A DNA stretch of 64,000 bases from Sycon ciliatum (GCF_964019385.1 NC_088655.1:19409241-19473240); one strand, 5' to 3'. Counted from the first letter of the stretch, positions 21,064 to 32,845 are shown. Program-made: numbers and translations. The notes: generated from the letters alone by a model not told the origin.

Positions 21064-23486
21064 TGCCGCACAACGCTTATGGTAGGTAACAGGCTGCTGT
21101 GTGTCATACTGAGAGAAGTGGCACCCGTGATAACGCAGTCCCTGTGCCACCTCTTCAACACTAGTCTCCGCCTCGGGCAGCTACCTAGTGACTGGAAGTT
21201 GGCTACAGTCATACCTATCTACAAAGAGAACGGCAAACCTGCGGAGCCAGCTAGCTACAGGCCTATCTCCCTGCTGCCGGCCATAGCTAAGATTCTGGAC
21301 GCCATCATCGCCGAGCACCTCACCAGCTTCCTCAATAGGCAGGGATTAATTACCGACCACCAGTATGGCTTCGTCTCCTGCAAGTCGACACTCGATCAGC
21401 TAATTGTCCTGTCTTCAAGAGTGGCTAAAGCACTCGACGAGCGCACTGACTACCACGCTCTATTCTTGGATTTCGCGAAAGCGTTTGACAAGGTACCGCA
21501 CACTGTTCTTCTCCGTCAGCTCGCTACTATCATATCCCCTGAAGCCGTTTCTTGGTTCACCAACTACCTCAGAGACCGTTCCTTCTGTGTCAAAGTTCTC
21601 TCTGCCAAGTCGCCGACCCACCCAGTTTCTGCAGGCGTTCCCCAGGGATCTCACCTTCGCCCCATTCTTTTCATTCTCTACATTAAAGGGGAAGTTGAGG
21701 CAAAAATTTAAATTTCACCAGTTGTAGTCTTCGGGGTGCTGAGTCGAATGGTCTTGGTCCGAGAAAGCTGAGACGCTCCCTTCCTACTTGAATCCCAATC
21801 GAACTCGCGCACTTCCACCGAATCTGGGTGACTGCGCCCTACTAGATGGGGATTTGTATGCAAAATGTCACTAAAAGCGCCATTTCGTTCTTATAAAAGC
21901 ACGGATGACCGCGATTGGCCCATATGTTGTAGTCTTTTGGACGCTGAGTCGACTGGTTTTGGTCCGAAAAGGCTGCGATGCAGCGTTCCTCCTTTATTCC
22001 CAATCGAACATGGTTGAACAAGCGGTCACGTGCTCCTGGATGCCCAAATCACCTGGTCACCACGCCAGCAGGCGACAACTTTCACACCAAGGTTCAACTC
22101 GAGTGACAGGACTGCACCCAAAAAAGGTCAAACAGGCTAGTAAGTTGTACCCTGCAGGCACGGTGACCAGGTGACTGGCGTACGCAGGAGCACGTGACCG
22201 CTTGTTCAACCATGTTCGATTGGGAATAAAGGAGGAACGCTGCATCGCAGCCTTTTCGGACCAAAACCAGTCTACTCAGCGTCCAAAAGACTACAACATA
22301 TGGGCCAATCGCGGTCATCCGTGCTTTTATAAGAACGAAATGGCGCTTTTAGTGACATTTTGCATACAAATCCCCATCTAGTAGGGCGCAGTCACCCAGT
22401 TTCGGTGGAAGTGCGCGAGTTCGATTGGGATTCAAGTAGGAAGGGAGCGTCTCAGCTTCCTCGGACCACGACCATTCGACTCAGCACCCCGAAGACTACA
22501 ACTGGTGACATTTTAATTTTTGCGTTAACTTCCCCTTTAATGCCCTTCCCCGAACCATAATGTCTGATGTCACTACTGATGTGCTCTTATTTGCCGATGA
22601 CACTACTCTTGGGAGAGCAGTCGGAGGACCTAACCAACAACAAATGGTCCACCCCCTCCAGGCCGCCACTGATGGCGTTCTGCAGTGGGCTGATTCAGTC
22701 GGAGGGTGCTTCAACCCTTCGAAGTCTTGCACCATGCAGTTCTCTCCTAGACGTCGTGCAGAACGTGCCCACCCTACTCATCCGACTCCGCACCTGAGAA
22801 TGCAGGGAGATGACGTGTCTGATGTAACGACTCACCGACACCTTGGGGTCATCTTGGACTCTAACCTCGACTTCACCAACCACGTCGCCACCATCACGAC
22901 AAAGTTTCGCCAGCGAGCAGTCCTGCTGATCCACATGACCAAGCGTATCACCCCAGCCGTAGCCAGCCGCTTGTACACTGGATATGTTCGACCTGTGGTT
23001 GAATACGCCTCATCCCTCTGGCAATTTCAACTCTCCAGTGCTCAGGCTACTACCCTTGAACGGCTACAGGCAAGAGTGGCACGTGTGATCCTGCGGAAGT
23101 ATGGCGTGTACCCTCCTCAAACGGAGCCGAAAGCCTCACTTTTCGCGCACCTCCAGTGGCCCAGCCTCGCATGGCAAAGACACATTCAGTGCCTTCTTCT
23201 TGAGCTTCACCACCTTATCAATAGCCAGATGACGACCCTGGAGGACCTAGGCTACTCAGTGTCAAACAGCGCCAGGCGCCCCCAACATCTACCCCCACCT
23301 GCTAGAGCCAGCACACACACCCGTGCCACCTTTCTCTTTGTCACCACTGCCACATGGAACTCCCTCCCGGCTGCCATTCGTACTGTATCCAGCCCAAAAT
23401 GTTTTACCGCTCTTGTCCGCACATACTTTGCTATCACCCGTTATGAGCCCTCTGGTTTCATTCCACGTAGAGTAGCGATGTCATAG
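21064..23486 (+). mobile_element. CR1/Jockey-like LINE reverse transcriptase, split by insertion
   Basis: The left half (to 21686) reads SDWKLATVIPIYKENGKPA, YRPISLLPAIAKILD, LFLDFAKAFDKVPH and AGVPQGSHLRPILFILYI. The right half (from 22537) continues with LFADDTTL, HLGVILDSNLDF, YVRPVVEYASSLW and WNSLPAAIR to a stop at 23486. These are reverse-transcriptase fingers, palm (FADD) and the C-terminal region in correct order. The halves meet in the same frame across one TTAA, so the 850-bp element at 21687-22536 is the only visible lesion in this part. The 5' end (endonuclease and ORF1) is missing, so the copy is 5'-truncated. It acted by target-primed retroposition as a family. A (TTA)n tract follows at about 23558. 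Confidence 0.85.
21687..22536. mobile_element. 850-bp palindromic element, TTAA target (Kolobok-like)
   Basis: TTAA at 21683-21686 and 22537-22540 bounds ends AGGGGAAGTT and AACTTCCCCT. The arms, about 370 bp each, are near-complementary along almost their whole length and leave about 130 bp in the centre. TTAA with AGGG termini suits Kolobok- or piggyBac-like transposons; no transposase is present. It splits a LINE reverse transcriptase. Confidence 0.8.
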
Positions 23487-23640
23487 AGCACTGTAATAAT
23501 CTTTATTTCAGGATTGCCCAAAGGCTAACGCCTATCTGGGGGATCTCCTATTGTGTTATATTATTATTATTATTATTATTATGAAATGACCCAAAGGCAA
23601 TGTGCCTATCGAGGGGTTCATTTGATTGAAAGAACAGTAG
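23487..23640 (-). mobile_element. two LINE 3'-tail fragments and (TTA)n
   Basis: Segments at about 23512-23552 and 23586-23622 read, on the minus strand, as the shared LINE 3' UTR motif (GATAGGC... GCCTTTGGG). A (TTA)n tract at 23558-23582 is their probable tail. Confidence 0.5.
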
Positions 23641-25570
23641 ATGTAGATGTATGTACAAAGACAAGTAGGGATTGATGAGGAGAGAAATGGGGAAAATCAA
23701 CTGCAAGGTGGCGGAATTCCGTTGATTGCATAAGCATAGTCAGCTGTATATTACTACCACCCCGCATCATTCTATTTCCTATTTTTATTTTTCTCCTCAG
23801 CTTCTTCTTCAAAAAGCTGTTGACGGAGACTCCCTCGATTTAGGCTAAGGCCTGTGGAGAATCCATAAATACAAATACGTGTGGTAACATACAGGAATCT
23901 GTTCCTCTTTCTGATGACCCATATTCCAAACAACATGCCAAGAAAGGATACTGAATAGTTTTGAGGGTCTTTCTGCCGCCAAGCCTTCCTCTTCATCCTG
24001 GTACAGATATCTCTGTCTGTAGCAGGGAATGGCCAGGACTTCGGGGGGAGTGCGTAGATGTACAGTCTGCGATCGATCATGAACTCATCCGTTGGTCTAC
24101 TTGTAGATCTACGTACTGTGTACTGTAGTTGTACTGGTGTAGCTGTGTGGGTGGGTGAGTAGAGACGAGATCGCGAGAGTACAACGACTTTTCGTATCGA
24201 ATGTTGTATGCGTGTACAGTGCTGTTGATACTGACAAGGCAAGGTCAAGAGTGCATGTAGATCTACCGAGAGTTCATGTAGATCTACTCTTGCATAATGT
24301 AGACTACCCAGGCGTACACAGTCTTTTGTCTTTTGCTAGTGTTGACATGTGACACGTGCATTTTCTAGATCTACGACTCGACTGCCGTAGATCAGTACTG
24401 AGGAAGGTCCGGTGATCGTGAATGGTTGGATACCGGATAGTGCAGGCACATTTCAGCAAATAATTGAAGATGATGACGATACAAATCCAAGAGTTGTATG
24501 CCATGGCGAGGAGTCGGCGATCCGGGGTATGTACGAGGTCTACTAGGTCACGACCGATATACGGGGGTAAGCCTACGCTTACTTGTACACAGAATTTGGT
24601 AATCCCCCTTGCCATGCGCTCTGTATACATGTAGCTGTGTACACCAACAAGTTGTATCTACTGGTCGGCGAACTCTCCCCCGAACTGTTCACCCCAATAC
24701 CTCCACGGTACATACACACACAGCATATTGCAGTACCGGTACATGTTATGGGCTGCCTCGTAGATCTACGGAGCGCCCCCTTGTCGCCTTCTCAAGCCTC
24801 AAGCCAGTTTACAGCTCCCTGTTGCTTTGCCAGAGTAGCTGAAAAGAGCCACGGCGGTTGTGCCTGCTCGCTTTCGCAGTCTCACAACGTGCAAACCGGG
24901 CAGGAGATCCATTATCTCTCTTCTACCAAACATTCATTTTCTAGCATACGGCAGTAGAGCTAGAAGTAGCAATATCACCTTTGACTTTGTCCATTAGTGG
25001 CACCTGATTTGGCTGGAAAGGATAATAATTATGTACCGAAGTCGTCGTGAAAGTCTATGCTGTGACGATGGGACCCCAGCACAGTCCAAGACCACACTGT
25101 CAAGCAATGTCGAACAGCAGGTGCGAGGCAGAGCTGAGACTTGGCAGCGATTCAACTCCTGTACTGTAGTTAGTCCCTATCGTGTGTGAACATGTAATAT
25201 GTCCGTGATCGGCTCCTGACAATTATTTTGTATTAGTGGGCGCCATGAGCCACGGCTCACTGCACTCCCTACACTTCAATTCGATTTGGCTGTATGCGTT
25301 TGCGATGTAAATAGCTTGTGTGGTTTGTGCGATGGTTTGCATACAGCGTGTGATATGAGGGATGGAATTGCTGATACAATGTACAGCCGAGTCCACTTAT
25401 ACGTTAGTCACAGTGAACTAACATTGTAGCGAATTTCATGACATATTTTGTTAGCGAGCCACTCTTCATGTCCCACTTCACTTTGAAGTCTGAACGCATG
25501 CAACAATATTTGACCCTGTATAGCGAACAGCTTTCGTTAAAAACGAACCATACATTGTAGGGCCTCTGGT
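23641..25570. other. intergenic with LINE 3' UTR piece and TAGATCTA cluster
   Basis: A LINE 3' UTR motif, CCTCGATTTAGGC then GGCCTGTGGAGAATCC, lies at 23829-23866. The palindrome TAGATCTA occurs repeatedly between 24100 and 24760. Open frames up to 158 codons have no recognisable domain. Confidence 0.4.
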
Positions 25571-25589
25571 AAACTAAGTGAAATCATAC

Positions 25590-25755
25590 TGAAGACTCCC
25601 TCGATTTAGGCTAATGATGGATTGATGATTGATTGATTTTATTTTACTTTGCAAGTAGTTCAAACGGGTTCCTGGCCCAGTTATATGAAAGCGAAGGATA
25701 GAATTTGCCAAAATCCTAATGAGCAACAGCCTGTGGAGAATCCATAAAATACAAA
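25590..25755 (+). mobile_element. LINE 3' UTR motif interrupted by about 115 bp
   Basis: CTCCCTCGATTTAGGCTAA at 25594 and GCCTGTGGAGAATCCATAAA at 25730 are the two halves of the motif intact at 23829. The intervening DNA is unassigned. Confidence 0.45.
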
Positions 25756-25788
25756 AAAAAATTAATACTATCATGGGGCACTTGGGAG

Positions 25789-25969
25789 TAGACCTTGGCG
25801 GATAATGCCGGCAGAAAAATTGGCAGAATTCGGTACTTTTTCTGGTAAGTTTCATGCATGCTTGGTATGTGGATAAAGAAATTGCGCAGAATTCGAGGAA
25901 TTGCCTGTCATAAAGTTTGTATGGTTCTGCCAATTTCACTGCTTTTCGAGCAGAATCCGCCAAGGGCTA
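25789..25969. mobile_element. hAT-like MITE with perfect 8-bp duplication
   Basis: Flanked by CTTGGGAG at 25781-25788 and 25970-25977. Ends TAGACCTTGGCGG and CCGCCAAGGGCTA are inverted. The interior is the GCAGAAT family seen at 15281. Confidence 0.85.
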
Positions 25970-26185
25970 CTTGGGAGCCATGATGTGTTGCTTGTATGGT
26001 GTGAGTGCGTATACATGTACATGTATATCATTCGGTTATAAAGAACTAATTCTCCTGCACAAAGGTGTTCGTTATAATCAGGAGTCGACTATATGCCTGT
26101 TTAGTGCAGCAGCGACGTTCAGTCGTGCAAGACGTGCATGCTGTAGATGCTGAATACTATTCTTGCCGCCTGTCTCGCTGTGCAG

Positions 26186-26332
26186 GATCCGATGCCCAGT
26201 GGCAACCATGGACCTTGTGCAAATACCGGGGGTCACTTCCCGTTCGAACATGTTTCGTCTGAGGACGCAGTGGAGTCGGCCGGGCTGCCAGGACCGCTAC
26301 CGGCATGCAAAACAGCTAAACACCGAGAAACT
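26186..26332 (+). CDS. candidate internal exon, unknown gene
   Basis: A 147-bp segment lies between a good acceptor (pyrimidine-rich, ending GCTGTGCAG at 26185) and a consensus donor (CT-GTAAGT at 26333). Two frames are open across it. One gives DPMPSGNHGPCANTGG followed by an acidic stretch; the other is Arg-rich (QDRYRHAKQLNTEKL). The length is a multiple of three, as expected for a symmetric exon. No domain was recognised and neighbouring exons were not found. Confidence 0.35.
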
Positions 26333-26867
26333 GTAAGTTTCCACCACCAGAGCTGATTTAATGAAGCCGCTGCGGTTAACAGAAAAAAATTGGCCTTTCG
26401 GTGATGGCCACTTGGTGCTACCTATTACTGGAGATCATGAAACCCATTGTGCACATTTTATTGCAGTCTAGTAAACGATGGTGTCGAAATAATGCATGCA
26501 AACGTTGATGAAGTCACAAGATCTTGCCAATGTATCCATCGTATTTTTTATTCGTTTGGATTGTATTTGTCTCAAAAGTTTCACAACAGTCAAGCAGATC
26601 ATCCGAGAAGGAAGGGTCGGTATGCTGACTTAATTTGCCACCTTGAAGCGGATACAAGAATGGCGAATGGACCTCATCTCTAGTTTCAATTTAGGAAAAT
26701 TTAGGACGTGTCTTGGTTTGAAATTTTGACAAAGTCTGGCTCCTGGCACAGGCGATCACCGGCACGAATGGTTCACAAACCACTTTCGGTCAAAATTCTA
26801 CAGGATCGGTGCCGGGGCAGATCGCAAGGGTTGGGCACTGCCCAACTTTGCCGGCGGTCCCTTGCCC
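26333..26867. other. intergenic, nothing assigned
   Basis: Between the candidate exon and the next element no feature was recognised. Confidence 0.3.
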
Positions 26868-26925
26868 GTCCCTCCAGAAACTTGCGGAGACATTTCGGAA
26901 ATATCGCGGAGAAAGTTGCGAGGTA

Positions 26926-27092
26926 AAATACCACGAATTGCGGGATTATTGTGGTAAAATTGCGGAAATTGCGGGATTATTGTGGTAAAATACCACAAAT
27001 TGCGGGATTATTGTGGTAAAATACCACAAATTGCGGGATTATTGTGGTAAAATACCACAAATTGCGGGATTATTGTGGTAAAATTGCGGAAA
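26926..27092. repeat. 31-bp minisatellite, about five units
   Basis: The unit CGGGATTATTGTGGTAAAAT recurs at 26941, 26972, 27003, 27034 and 27065. The unit contains the short palindrome GTGGTAAAATACCAC. Confidence 0.9.
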
Positions 27093-27125
27093 GGCCGATT
27101 TTGGAACTTGTACTGTAGTGCGGTA

Positions 27126-27255
27126 CGATGCACGAGTCGTACAGTATAAATCATGCACGAGTCGTACAGTATAAATCATGCACGAGTCGTACAGTATAAA
27201 TCATGCACGAGTCGTACAGTATAAATCATGCACGAGTCGTACAGTATAAATCATG
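27126..27255. repeat. 25-bp minisatellite, five units
   Basis: CACGAGTCGTACAGTATAAA begins at 27131, 27156, 27181, 27206 and 27231 with no visible differences. Confidence 0.9.
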
Positions 27256-27438
27256 CATGACAAAACAGAACGTGTGCTGCGCTGTACCTGGTTGCGACTG
27301 TGTTCAACTGCCCGACAGGAGCTTGCAAGACCGCTTTCCTCCATCCTCGGACAACACTCGACGCGAGCCTTATTTTGTGACTTGTCAGCCGCTGATTAGC
27401 CCAGAAACTTGTCCATTCTGGTGTCGATCTCACAAGTA
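27256..27438 (+). pseudogene. Cys-rich fragment, possibly THAP-like
   Basis: The frame reads NVCCAVPGCDCVQ, then DRFPPSSDNTR, and later C and H residues to a stop at 27438. The C-x-VPGC-x-FP pattern faintly resembles the start of THAP zinc domains used by some transposases, but the Trp and spacing expected for THAP are not seen. It lies within the inverted-end element, so it may be a transposase remnant. It could also be chance. Confidence 0.2.
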
Positions 27439-27584
27439 AACTACTGACGAGCTTGAAGAAATAAACAACATTGAAAAATGACTCGAATACCGCGGTTGCT
27501 TTTCGAAATATCATGGATATCGCGGACTTTTGTTCAAATCGCGGAAAACAAAGCGGCCGCGGAATCGCAAGTTCCTGGAGGGAC

Positions 27585-29110
27585 AGCCATGCGATTATTT
27601 ACCATAGGATTTTTGTTGCGACTGCACTGGTTCATAAAATCGCAATGCGCCGGGAGTGGTTGCAAGAGGCCCACCGCCGGTGTCTCCTGGCGCGTACCGG
27701 CGATATGTGTACCAACCGTTAACACATACCGGGACATTCATTTATTTTCTGGTCTGCAAACTCTTGTCCCTCTGGGCTCCGTGCACACGCCGTTTATAGG
27801 AATACAGGGCCAACCCATACATATAGCCATAGCTAAAAGAGGAGTTATGCAATACTGGTGTTGCACCCATCCTTGGTTGCATTAAAATTGCACGCTTAAC
27901 AGCAACGATTTTTTCACGAACTGGCAGGAGGCTGGGTCACGGTAGCCTCATACACATGCACAAGACACTCAATGACAATTATATTAATGTATCAGTCTGC
28001 TAAATTTGAAATATGCGGCCACATTCTTTTCTGGTTGCAAATAGGGAAGAAGAAAACCCGACTGGAGTGATCCCCTGGCAGTAGGTTGTCGTGCAGGGAA
28101 GTTCAGTCGCTGACAAATCTCTCTTTTTCCTCTTTTATATTATTATATAATTGAGAATTTTCCAAAGACATAGTCTAAATTGAAGGGAGTTCCATTATAA
28201 TGGGAGGCTGTAGCGTTGAGATAGCAGACAGTGGATGGCTAATGAACAGCCTAGCTAGAAAAATACATACTTTTATGCTTAATGTTCCAGAATGGTCCTT
28301 TACTCAATAATATCTACACTGTACTAGTATAACTTCGGGGTATGCCTTGAAATACGAAATCTTCCCACTGTGAACTACACCTTGTCGAAATTCAGATGCA
28401 ATTGGTCCCCGAGTGCACGTTTTCTCCCAACTAACGTGTTATTTCCCAGCAGCATACACGCCCAGACTGACTGAATTTAGAAACAATATTATTTCTAGCA
28501 CAAATCGAGACTTGTGACCTCTATGATTGGGGACTAATTTTTCTCCATACATGTACATGTACATGAAGGGTACCACATGATAAATGACTGACAGACTTCC
28601 CAGATCCACCATGAAGTTGCAGCACAAGCGAAATCTTCTGTTTTTCTGTTCTCTTTCGGTTGTACCCGATCTCCTTCTGATGTACCGCTGACTCTACGCT
28701 GAAGATCTAAGTATTTTAATTCTCATTCTCATTATAATTTTCATATTCGCTTTCAAGTTATTGGGTTACATGCCTGTTTGAATTTGCGAATCAAAATAAA
28801 TACAAACAAACAAACAGTTGGTAGACCTACTGCTCATGCATACCGGTACTAACAGGACTTCAACGAAATCGCTTCGCTTCTTTGGTCTTGCGTCATGGTC
28901 TCATCCACATCCTGAACGGCAATCTGCAATGGACATAGAGTCGATCGGGTTGAGCGAGTTGCACTACCAGCACGGACATGCCGAGAAGCGGATTCCCATC
29001 CTAGCACGGCAACTATTACTTACTTCCCCATGCCTCACACCCAAGACACAGCACTGCCATACCCGCCGAAATGAAATAAATAAATAAAAAATTATAACCA
29101 ACGGTTCACA
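27585..29110. other. intergenic, nothing assigned
   Basis: Frames up to 135 codons cross 27478-27885 without a domain. A TACATGTACATG run lies near 28549. No repeat partner was found. Confidence 0.3.
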
Positions 29111-29135
29111 CCAGGGAGTCGTCAAATATATAATA

Positions 29136-29825
29136 GAGAGGTTTAGCACAACGAAATTCGTTGTTCATTTACGTTATGCCGCTGTACGAAAAGCCGACCG
29201 AAATTCGCTGAATTTTTGTTTAGCAGAACGTTCACCACGAACTTCGGTGTGGCGAGTAGTGGATAAAGTGGATGTCCCGGAAATCCCCACGAATACAAAA
29301 AAATAGTAATCCTCGTCACTTCCCGACTTTCGTAAACTGGTGGCCTCACCACACGAATGCTTCTTGAGCAGGAGATGAAGCCGATCCACAAGCCCTTTCT
29401 TTTTCAGCCCAGCAAATCTCTCATCACTCTGGGAAAGCAGCAGAGCTGCTTCTTCATTCGTGCGTGATTTCCGCAAGAAACAATTCGGCATCGACCTCAC
29501 AAGGCGGACCATCATGAGATCCATCTGCGTATCCCACGGAAGTCGTCGTCCCTCCTGATCACCAGAGGTAACAGCAGCTGCAGAAACTGCAGGATTTGAG
29601 TTCGGCTCAGACATTCTGGTCGTGAAAACAAGAACCTCAGAAAAATGTTGAAAGGAAAGGAAAATTCTCATGTGATCGCGGTACGAAAAGTCGACAGACC
29701 AAACTTCGTTGGATTGATGTTTTCCGCGAGTGCGTGTCCCGAAGTTCGTGGCAAGTTTCGTTACTCGTTCCCGGGCTTCAAAATCTAACGAAAATTCAGA
29801 CGAATTTCGTTATGCTAAACCTCTC
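29136..29825 (-). mobile_element. 690-bp TA-target element carrying an ORF
   Basis: Inverted ends GAGAGGTTTAGCACAACG and the complement are flanked by TA (29134-29135 and 29826-29827). Internal AACTTCG/CGAAGTT motifs repeat near both ends. It encodes one minus-strand ORF. Confidence 0.7.
29174..29671 (-). CDS. transposon ORF, possible SANT/trihelix-like protein
   Basis: A 165-aa frame starts at ATG 29671; a second Met at residue 20 (MSEPNSNP) could also be the start. Residues about 45-130 read LPWDTQMDLMMVRLVRSM, then an acidic and basic helix-like run with ERFAGLKKKGLVDRLHLLLK. A Trp near the start followed by three predicted helices and a basic third helix suggests a Myb/SANT-like DNA-binding fold as found beside several DNA transposases. 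The C-terminal part runs into the inverted end. No catalytic domain is present, so the element would be non-autonomous. The fold assignment is inference from pattern only. Confidence 0.4.
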   Translation of the reverse strand: MRIFLSFQHFSEVLVFTTRMSEPNSNPAVSAAAVTSGDQEGRRLPWDTQMDLMMVRLVRSMPNCFLRKSRTNEEAALLLSQSDERFAGLKKKGLVDRLHLLLKKHSCGEATSLRKSGSDEDYYFFVFVGISGTSTLSTTRHTEVRGERSAKQKFSEFRSAFRTAA

Positions 29826-29855
29826 TAATATTATGTATTTGACGACTCCCTGGTT

Positions 29856-32674
29856 CACACAGCTCAGTACGAAGTGATTTGGCTTTTTTTAACATTTGGC
29901 ATTTTTTAACAAAATAATGTGTAAAATTTGCTTTTCTTCTGGCTGTTTCTCTGCTCCGGATGGCTGTATCGAAACATGGGTGGTGGCAAATGAGAGCCAG
30001 TTTATTGTAGATCAACATTGACCAGAACATTTGGTGCATATAGTTTAATTCTCCCTGCCACAGCGGTATACCTAGTGGTGGGTGCTTTGCTGTTTTGTGT
30101 ATAATATGTAAAATAAGCCCCTGAATTCGAATGGACGAGGAGGGCAGTGAATTGCTTCCGCAGGGCCTTTGGACGACGTCAGGCCGTCTTGCCATCACTA
30201 AAGACAACAATGAAGAACAGTAGGTCACGGAATACACTCTGTGAAGCCGAAAACATGGCTGCGATGCTATGCTACCTATCCAATTATACCGTATGACACA
30301 GCCACTAGTTACAAATACAAAAACACGGCTTTGCGGCAGCATACAATGCAAATGCAGTTGACAGATTAATTTTCATCCACTAGCATTCCTTGAAGTGATA
30401 TCTATCAACTTCAGAACATTGATGATCAAATATCCCAGTTTGTGATGCCATTTTATGATTTTACAAATTAATATTTGTAAAAAATGACACACTAAATATT
30501 TGAACCCTGAGAATACTATGAAAGTAGGACATGATTCAAGACACTTTCCAAAGTGGGATCATTCCCATTTTTTGAGACAACAGGCATGAAGGATAGCACT
30601 TCCACTTGCAACAACTTATTTGGACGTAGCTTGCCTAGAAGTGGCTGAAAAACGTCATTTTACAACCATGTTTAAAAAAAGTCAAATCACCTCGTACAGG
30701 CTAGCTGGAACACTCGCGGCAATGCGCAACCAACAGTTCGCACACCAGCTGGTTGGGACACTCGCATCTGCTGCAGTTCATCATACTTCCTCGAAGCCAT
30801 GATCTGGGCTGATGTTGCTAAGGTAGGTGGGACCAGCCAAATACAACAACTGTCTCAACGCACGGGCGTTCCTCGGCAACAATTTCCCGGCTCTTGTTTT
30901 CGGGTCCTCATCATGTTTCTTGTTTTCGCTCAGTTTGACCTTTTCCCTATGGAAGCTTTTCAGTCGGCCACATGTCTTCTTTGGTATGCTCGAGGTCACC
31001 AGTGGGTACGAAAGTTCAAAGTTCAGGCCCTATGACATTCTCATTGCTCTACGCGTATACGACAGAGTTGCTTTCAGAAAGCTTGAATCTGACCAGATGT
31101 ACAACCTGGCCTGATTGCCCCTACGGTGATTTTGGGGTACACGGCCATTTTCAGCCAAAACGAGGCGTATCGGAGGTGAAATCTCCGCAGTGGCGAGTAG
31201 TTTCTGGATTTTGGGCAAATTTCATATGGAAAACAGATATTTTTTGTGCAAGCGTGACGTGACGGCAGTTTTCAACTGCTCATGCGCCGAGCACTGAGGA
31301 GTGCGGTGGGGTTGGTCGGTTGTCTTGGCTGTCGTGGAGAGGATCAAAAGGTCCCCGTACTGCATGCAAACTCCCTTGGCCTTCTTCTCGTCCTGGCGAG
31401 GAAAAGGCTGTGCATGTATCGTCCCCTCCCCAATTATTCAAGTATTCATGTAGGAGAACCAGCCTGTTTCGATGTATAGTTCTATTTTCTAAACCAAACT
31501 CTATGCTGATGCGGAAGAGGGACGTCACGCAATCTGCAAACACAACAGCTCAAAGGTGAGACGAAACTGCAGTTGGAGCATTCTCGTCCCGGTGTGCTCG
31601 CTTCTAGCTTGCTTTGTTTTCCGGGGAATAAGGATACTGAAAAGCCTGTGCGAGATAGGGTGCCGTTCATTTGCAAAGCTGTAGAGAAACACAGATTATG
31701 GACGGCGTGCTATCTTCTCGCCCACTTCTGTACGTGCTCGATTTGACCTCTCTGCACTGCCTCTGTCAGCATTTCCTCATTCCGGCTGACGTCTCAAGTT
31801 TCCCTTTCAGCCGGCAACCATGTGCTTCGTGAACGATCCTGATTTCCCTTCCCACGGCACCGAGGCATTGCCTTTTTTGGACACTCTCCTGGTTCATGCA
31901 GTCACCACACGTACACCATGTGCAAGGGCAAGGTTTGCACCCGTACGACGATCGATTAATTTTGTATTTGACAGTATGGTGTTGGCCATCGAACTGTGCC
32001 CTACAAACCTGAACACACCAACTAGGAATGGGGCTATGATCAAAGCATTTATTCAGAAACTTTTCTCGTGCTCTTCCGGCACGATCCTCATGTGTCGCTC
32101 GTTTTTTATGTGAACAGTCTGATTGAAATGAGGCACGGACAAATAATAGGATTTGAGCACCAGCACTTGTATCCAATTGTTTTCTAGAGAACTGGGAGTT
32201 GTAGTTCATTTTTGATAGGGCTCATGCCTGCTCTCTGAAATGAATTCCTGAAGACCGGAGTAAGTAGGCCGGTTTTGAAATGCCCTCAGGCCGTCGCCGA
32301 CCAGCCCTTCTTCTCGCACGCGCACGCTGATGTGTGCGTGTGTGTCAGTGTGCTTGCATGTCTGTTTGTTTATGTGCGTGTGCACGCACACACACCCATG
32401 CAAGTGCAGGCGCAAATTTGCACGTGCGTCCGTATGTGTTTGTGTGTGTGTGTGTGTGTGTGCGCGTGCACACACATTTTGACTTATGGTGGGTCTAATC
32501 CACTCACCTACCACCGCTTTAGGAGCTGCATCTGCGCCTTGAGGGTGGTAGCGTTCCTATGGATGCGGGAAAATATTTTTGCGAACCGTCAATTTTTTTG
32601 GGCCCTACTGTGATTCTGAGCCATCATTCCAGACTCTCTGTACACTTTCATGAATTTGAATTTTGTTTCTTGCT
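29856..32674. other. intergenic, nothing assigned
   Basis: Minus-strand frames of 178 codons (30351-29815) and 147 codons (32209-31766) show no domain; the first runs into the palindrome arm. A GT-rich tract lies at 32333-32475. The sequence may include introns or regulatory DNA of the zinc-finger gene that follows. Confidence 0.35.
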
Positions 32675-32845
32675 TTGCTGCTGCTGTTGTTGCGTGCTTT
32701 GCTGCTGCTGCTGTTGTTGCGGTCGTGTTGTGCTGTTGCTGCTGCCGTTGTGTGCGTGCTTTTCTGCTGCTATTGTTGTGCATGCTTTGTTGCTGCTGTT
32801 GTTATCGTGTGCATGCTTTGTTGCTGCTGTGCTGTGCGGGAGGGT
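32675..32845. repeat. GCTGCTGTTGTTGC-rich repeat in probable intron
   Basis: Variants of TGCTTTGCTGCTGCTGTTGT repeat about six times just upstream of the splice acceptor of the zinc-finger gene. Confidence 0.6.

Larger units (their letters stand above)
26868..27584. mobile_element. 717-bp inverted-end element with two minisatellites
   Basis: Ends GTCCCTCCAGAAACTTGCG and the near-complement ending GGAGGGAC at 27584 are inverted. Inside are a 31-bp array, a 25-bp array, and a Cys-rich 60-codon frame near 27258. The superfamily is not determined. Confidence 0.55.
29111..29855. repeat. GGGAGTCGTC palindrome split by a MITE
   Basis: CCAGGGAGTCGTCAAATA at 29111 and TATTTGACGACTCCCTGG at 29838-29855 are the two arms of a palindrome of the family seen intact at 19203. 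A 690-bp TA-target element sits between them. Confidence 0.7.

Noticed and set aside
26926-27255. CRISPR array
   Set aside because: The units are directly adjacent 31-bp and 25-bp minisatellites without unique spacers, in an animal genome.
29815-30351. 178-aa protein-coding gene
   Set aside because: The frame runs into a palindrome arm and has no recognisable feature.
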